Shown here: one piece after another, positions 62,105 to 64,000 of the stretch
How the letters are laid out: each line of letters starts with the position of its first letter
Numbering within the stretch: the stretch's first letter is position 1
Origin: Lysinibacillus sp. FSL M8-0337
GTDB lineage: Bacteria > Bacillota > Bacilli > Bacillales_A > Planococcaceae
Assembly: GCF_038593855.1 (NCBI RefSeq)
Contig: NZ_CP151996.1
Location: forward strand, 186,001-250,000
DNA: 64,000 nucleotides
Reading direction: 5' to 3'
The notes under the pieces: model-generated
Told to the model about the DNA's origin: nothing
Seen by the model: only the letters and a program-made list of their open reading frames with translations
Databases searched by the model: none
Program-made: the position numbers and the translations under genes

Positions 62105-62866
62105 TTAGTAAGCACTCCAGCCAGCATCAGCTGCTAAAGCGACACCGTTAATAAGGCTGGAATCTTCAGAAGCTAAAAATAGTGCAATATTAGCAATATC
62201 TGAAACTTGACCAGCTTTTGGCATAAGTTGTACACCGCGTACAGATTGTTGCATACCAAATGGGTCAACATTCGTCATGGCTGCAGCAAAGCCAGTTTCT
62301 ACATGTGCGGGTGCAATCGCGTTGCAACGGATATTTTGTGAACCGTAGTGCGATGCAATATTTTTTGTCATACCTACAACTGCGTATTTCGCTGTAGTAT
62401 AAGCTAGTCCACCGCGACCGCCCGTTAATCCTGCAATGGACGCCATGTTGACAATTGTTCCACCGCCATTTTCAATGAATATTGGTAATACTTGTCGAAT
62501 AGCTCGCATTACACCACTTACATTAATGTCCATGACACGTTGCCAAACTGCATCTTCGACATTCGCCGCCGCCTGCATATTGTCACCAACTCCGGCATTA
62601 TTGACTAAAATATCTATACGACCAAAATGAGCAACCGTATTAGCCATCATTTTTTGAATATCTTCTTCTACCGCAACATTTACTTTGACACCAAATGCCT
62701 CAAAGCCAGCTTTATTAAACTCAGTAACAGTTGCATTTAATGCGTCCTCATTGAAGTCTGCAATAACAACTTTTGCCCCTTCTTGTGCATATTTACGCGC
62801 AATTTCTTTACCGATTCCTGCTCCACTACCTGTAACAATCGCTACTTTATTTTGCAATTTCCCCAA
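62105..62866 (-). CDS. Short-chain dehydrogenase/reductase (SDR)
   Basis: The protein has 253 residues, a classical SDR. The nucleotide-binding motif is TGSGAGIG, followed by NNAGVG. The catalytic Ser is in NMASIAG, and Tyr-Lys in AYTTAKYAVVG. Asp in VVIADFNEDAL suggests preference for NAD(H). The start codon is TTG with GAGAGGG about 8 bases upstream. It is a single gene. Family members act on sugars, acyl-carrier ketones, alcohols or steroids, so the substrate cannot be named. Confidence 0.92.
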   Translation of the reverse strand: MGKLQNKVAIVTGSGAGIGKEIARKYAQEGAKVVIADFNEDALNATVTEFNKAGFEAFGVKVNVAVEEDIQKMMANTVAHFGRIDILVNNAGVGDNMQAAANVEDAVWQRVMDINVSGVMRAIRQVLPIFIENGGGTIVNMASIAGLTGGRGGLAYTTAKYAVVGMTKNIASHYGSQNIRCNAIAPAHVETGFAAAMTNVDPFGMQQSVRGVQLMPKAGQVSDIANIALFLASEDSSLINGVALAADAGWSAY

Positions 62867-62990
62867 AATTATTTCCCTCTCTCACAATAAGTTTACTGTT
62901 AAACTAATTTGATTATAGTCTTTTTAGTCGTTAAATCAAAGAAATTGAACCGCTTACATTTTTAAAAATCTTAATCTTAATAAAACATAC

Positions 62991-63019
62991 TTGAATAATA
63001 GGTATTATAGGTATATAAT
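62991..63019 (+). promoter_or_regulatory. Sigma-A-type promoter of the symporter gene
   Basis: TTGAAT at 62991-62996 and TATAAT at 63014-63019 with a 17-base spacer, about 42 bases before the start codon. Confidence 0.68.
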
Positions 63020-63060
63020 TCGGTTTACATTATAAATAAAACATCTTAGGAGGCTTTCTA

Positions 63061-64000
63061 TTGTCAACTTTACAAGTCATTCTTAACGTAGCACTGTTAC
63101 TTGCTTGCGTTGGAATTTTAGTTATTATGAATAAAAAACATGTGAAATTTTCAAATCGTGTTTTTGCTGGTCTAGGTTTAGGTATCGCACTAGGTCTAGG
63201 GTTGCAATTATTTTACGGTATTGACTCGGAAATTTTAGCCAAGACAACATCTTGGTACAACATTATTGGTACGGGTTATGTGAAACTGTTACAAATGGTG
63301 GCAATGCCTCTAGTATTTATTTCTATTTTGATTGCCTTTACGAAAATGACAATTGGCAAAAATTTTGGCAAAATGGCCGCTTTAATTTTAGCAATTTTAA
63401 TCGGTACGACAGCAGTATCAGCAGCAGTAGGGATTCTTTCAGCAACAATATTTGATTTAGATGCTACTCAAATTATGCAAGGCGACGCTGAAACAGAGCG
63501 TGGGGCATATATAGAAGAAAAGACAACGGGCATGACTGCACCTGATTTACCAACGCAAATTATTGAATTGTTCCCAGCGAATCCATTTCTTGATTTAACA
63601 GGTGCTCGTTCGACATCTACAATCGCAGTTGTTATATTTGCAGCATTTTTAGGTTTTGCTTATTTACGTGTCGCACGTAAAGATGGAGAGATGGCTGCAA
63701 CCATTAAAAAAGGCATTGATGCAGTGCATGCATTAGTAATGGGTGTTGTAACAATTGTTTTACGCTTAACACCATATGGTATTTTAGCCATTATGGCACG
63801 CACAGTCGCAACCTCTGATTTCGGGGCAATTTACAACTTAGGTAAATTCGTTATTGCTTCTTACGTTGCGTTAATTATTATGTTCCTTGTTCATTTACTA
63901 ATTATTTCTCTAAGCGGTCTAAATCCGTTTACGTATTTAAAAAAATCGCTTGAAACACTATTATTTGCCTTCACTTCACGTTCAAGTGCGGGGACTCTAC
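63061..64000 (+). CDS. tcyP: Dicarboxylate/amino acid:cation symporter, probably L-cystine symporter TcyP (partial)
   Basis: The gene starts with TTG, with AGGAGG 7 bases upstream, and runs off the right edge after 313 codons. The product belongs to the DAACS (SLC1-like) family: an N-terminal helix with LLLACVGILVIMNKKHVKF, YVKLLQMVAMPLVFISIL, and the front of the serine-rich motif TSRSSAGT at the edge. The segment IELFPANPFLDLTGARSTSTIAVVIFA is like the YhcL/TcyP cystine symporters, cited by PANPFLDL. Cystine uptake is therefore the likely role. A sigma-A promoter lies at 62991-63019; no CymR site was recognised. Confidence 0.82.
   Translation, partial: MSTLQVILNVALLLACVGILVIMNKKHVKFSNRVFAGLGLGIALGLGLQLFYGIDSEILAKTTSWYNIIGTGYVKLLQMVAMPLVFISILIAFTKMTIGKNFGKMAALILAILIGTTAVSAAVGILSATIFDLDATQIMQGDAETERGAYIEEKTTGMTAPDLPTQIIELFPANPFLDLTGARSTSTIAVVIFAAFLGFAYLRVARKDGEMAATIKKGIDAVHALVMGVVTIVLRLTPYGILAIMARTVATSDFGAIYNLGKFVIASYVALIIMFLVHLLIISLSGLNPFTYLKKSLETLLFAFTSRSSAGTL

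Overview
The window looks like chromosome of a low-GC, spore-former-type Firmicute, most likely Lysinibacillus or a close relative (Planococcaceae/Bacillaceae). The basis is the 16S rRNA as I remember that group, strong AGGAGG-type ribosome sites, frequent TTG/GTG starts, Bacillus-type regulatory sites (PerR, Fur, MntR and CodY boxes), an SLH-anchored surface protein, and four riboswitches with Gram-positive expression platforms. No phage, transposase, CRISPR array or plasmid gene was seen. This is largely core and housekeeping DNA.

Layout. 0-2.6 kb: end of a membrane protein, a YxeA-like protein, and a convergent two-component system. 3-8.5 kb: acetamidase/formamidase-family protein with a Cys4 insert, HPP membrane protein, a 513-aa protein of unknown family behind a structured leader with terminator, and a CaiB/BaiF CoA-transferase. 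9-15 kb: a 1415-aa SLH surface protein convergent with a secreted helical-repeat protein. 15-22 kb: two chemoreceptors flanking an AEC transporter and TPP-riboswitch-controlled thiC. 22.6-32 kb: PerR-type catalase, a REC-AraC regulator, and the divergent histidine-degradation operon hutH-yjiH-hutU-hutI with a CodY-like box. 32-34 kb: SLC13/RCK_C transporter. 34.5-41.6 kb: rrn operon (tandem promoters, 16S-23S-5S) running into 21 tRNA genes and a terminator. 41.8-52.3 kb: NO synthase oxygenase, MFS exporter, lysine-riboswitch amino acid permease, MntR-box mntH, c-di-AMP-riboswitch kimA, and guanine-riboswitch xpt-pbuX. 52.4-56.4 kb: Fur-box siderophore ABC operon. 56.6-64 kb: small membrane proteins, EamA transporter, PucR-type regulator, an overlapping EAL and CBS-GGDEF pair, a short-chain dehydrogenase, and the start of a cystine symporter gene.

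How it fits together. Many units are nutrient or ion uptake genes under direct ligand control: thiamine, lysine, K+/c-di-AMP, guanine, Mn, Fe and peroxide. The hut genes take histidine to formiminoglutamate, but the last step (hutG) and the usual regulator hutP are not in the window. The least explained items are the structured leader at 5321-5500 with its orphan gene, and a 21-bp-period CCCGCGAA tandem repeat found twice, each time between the stop codon of a signalling gene and its terminator.
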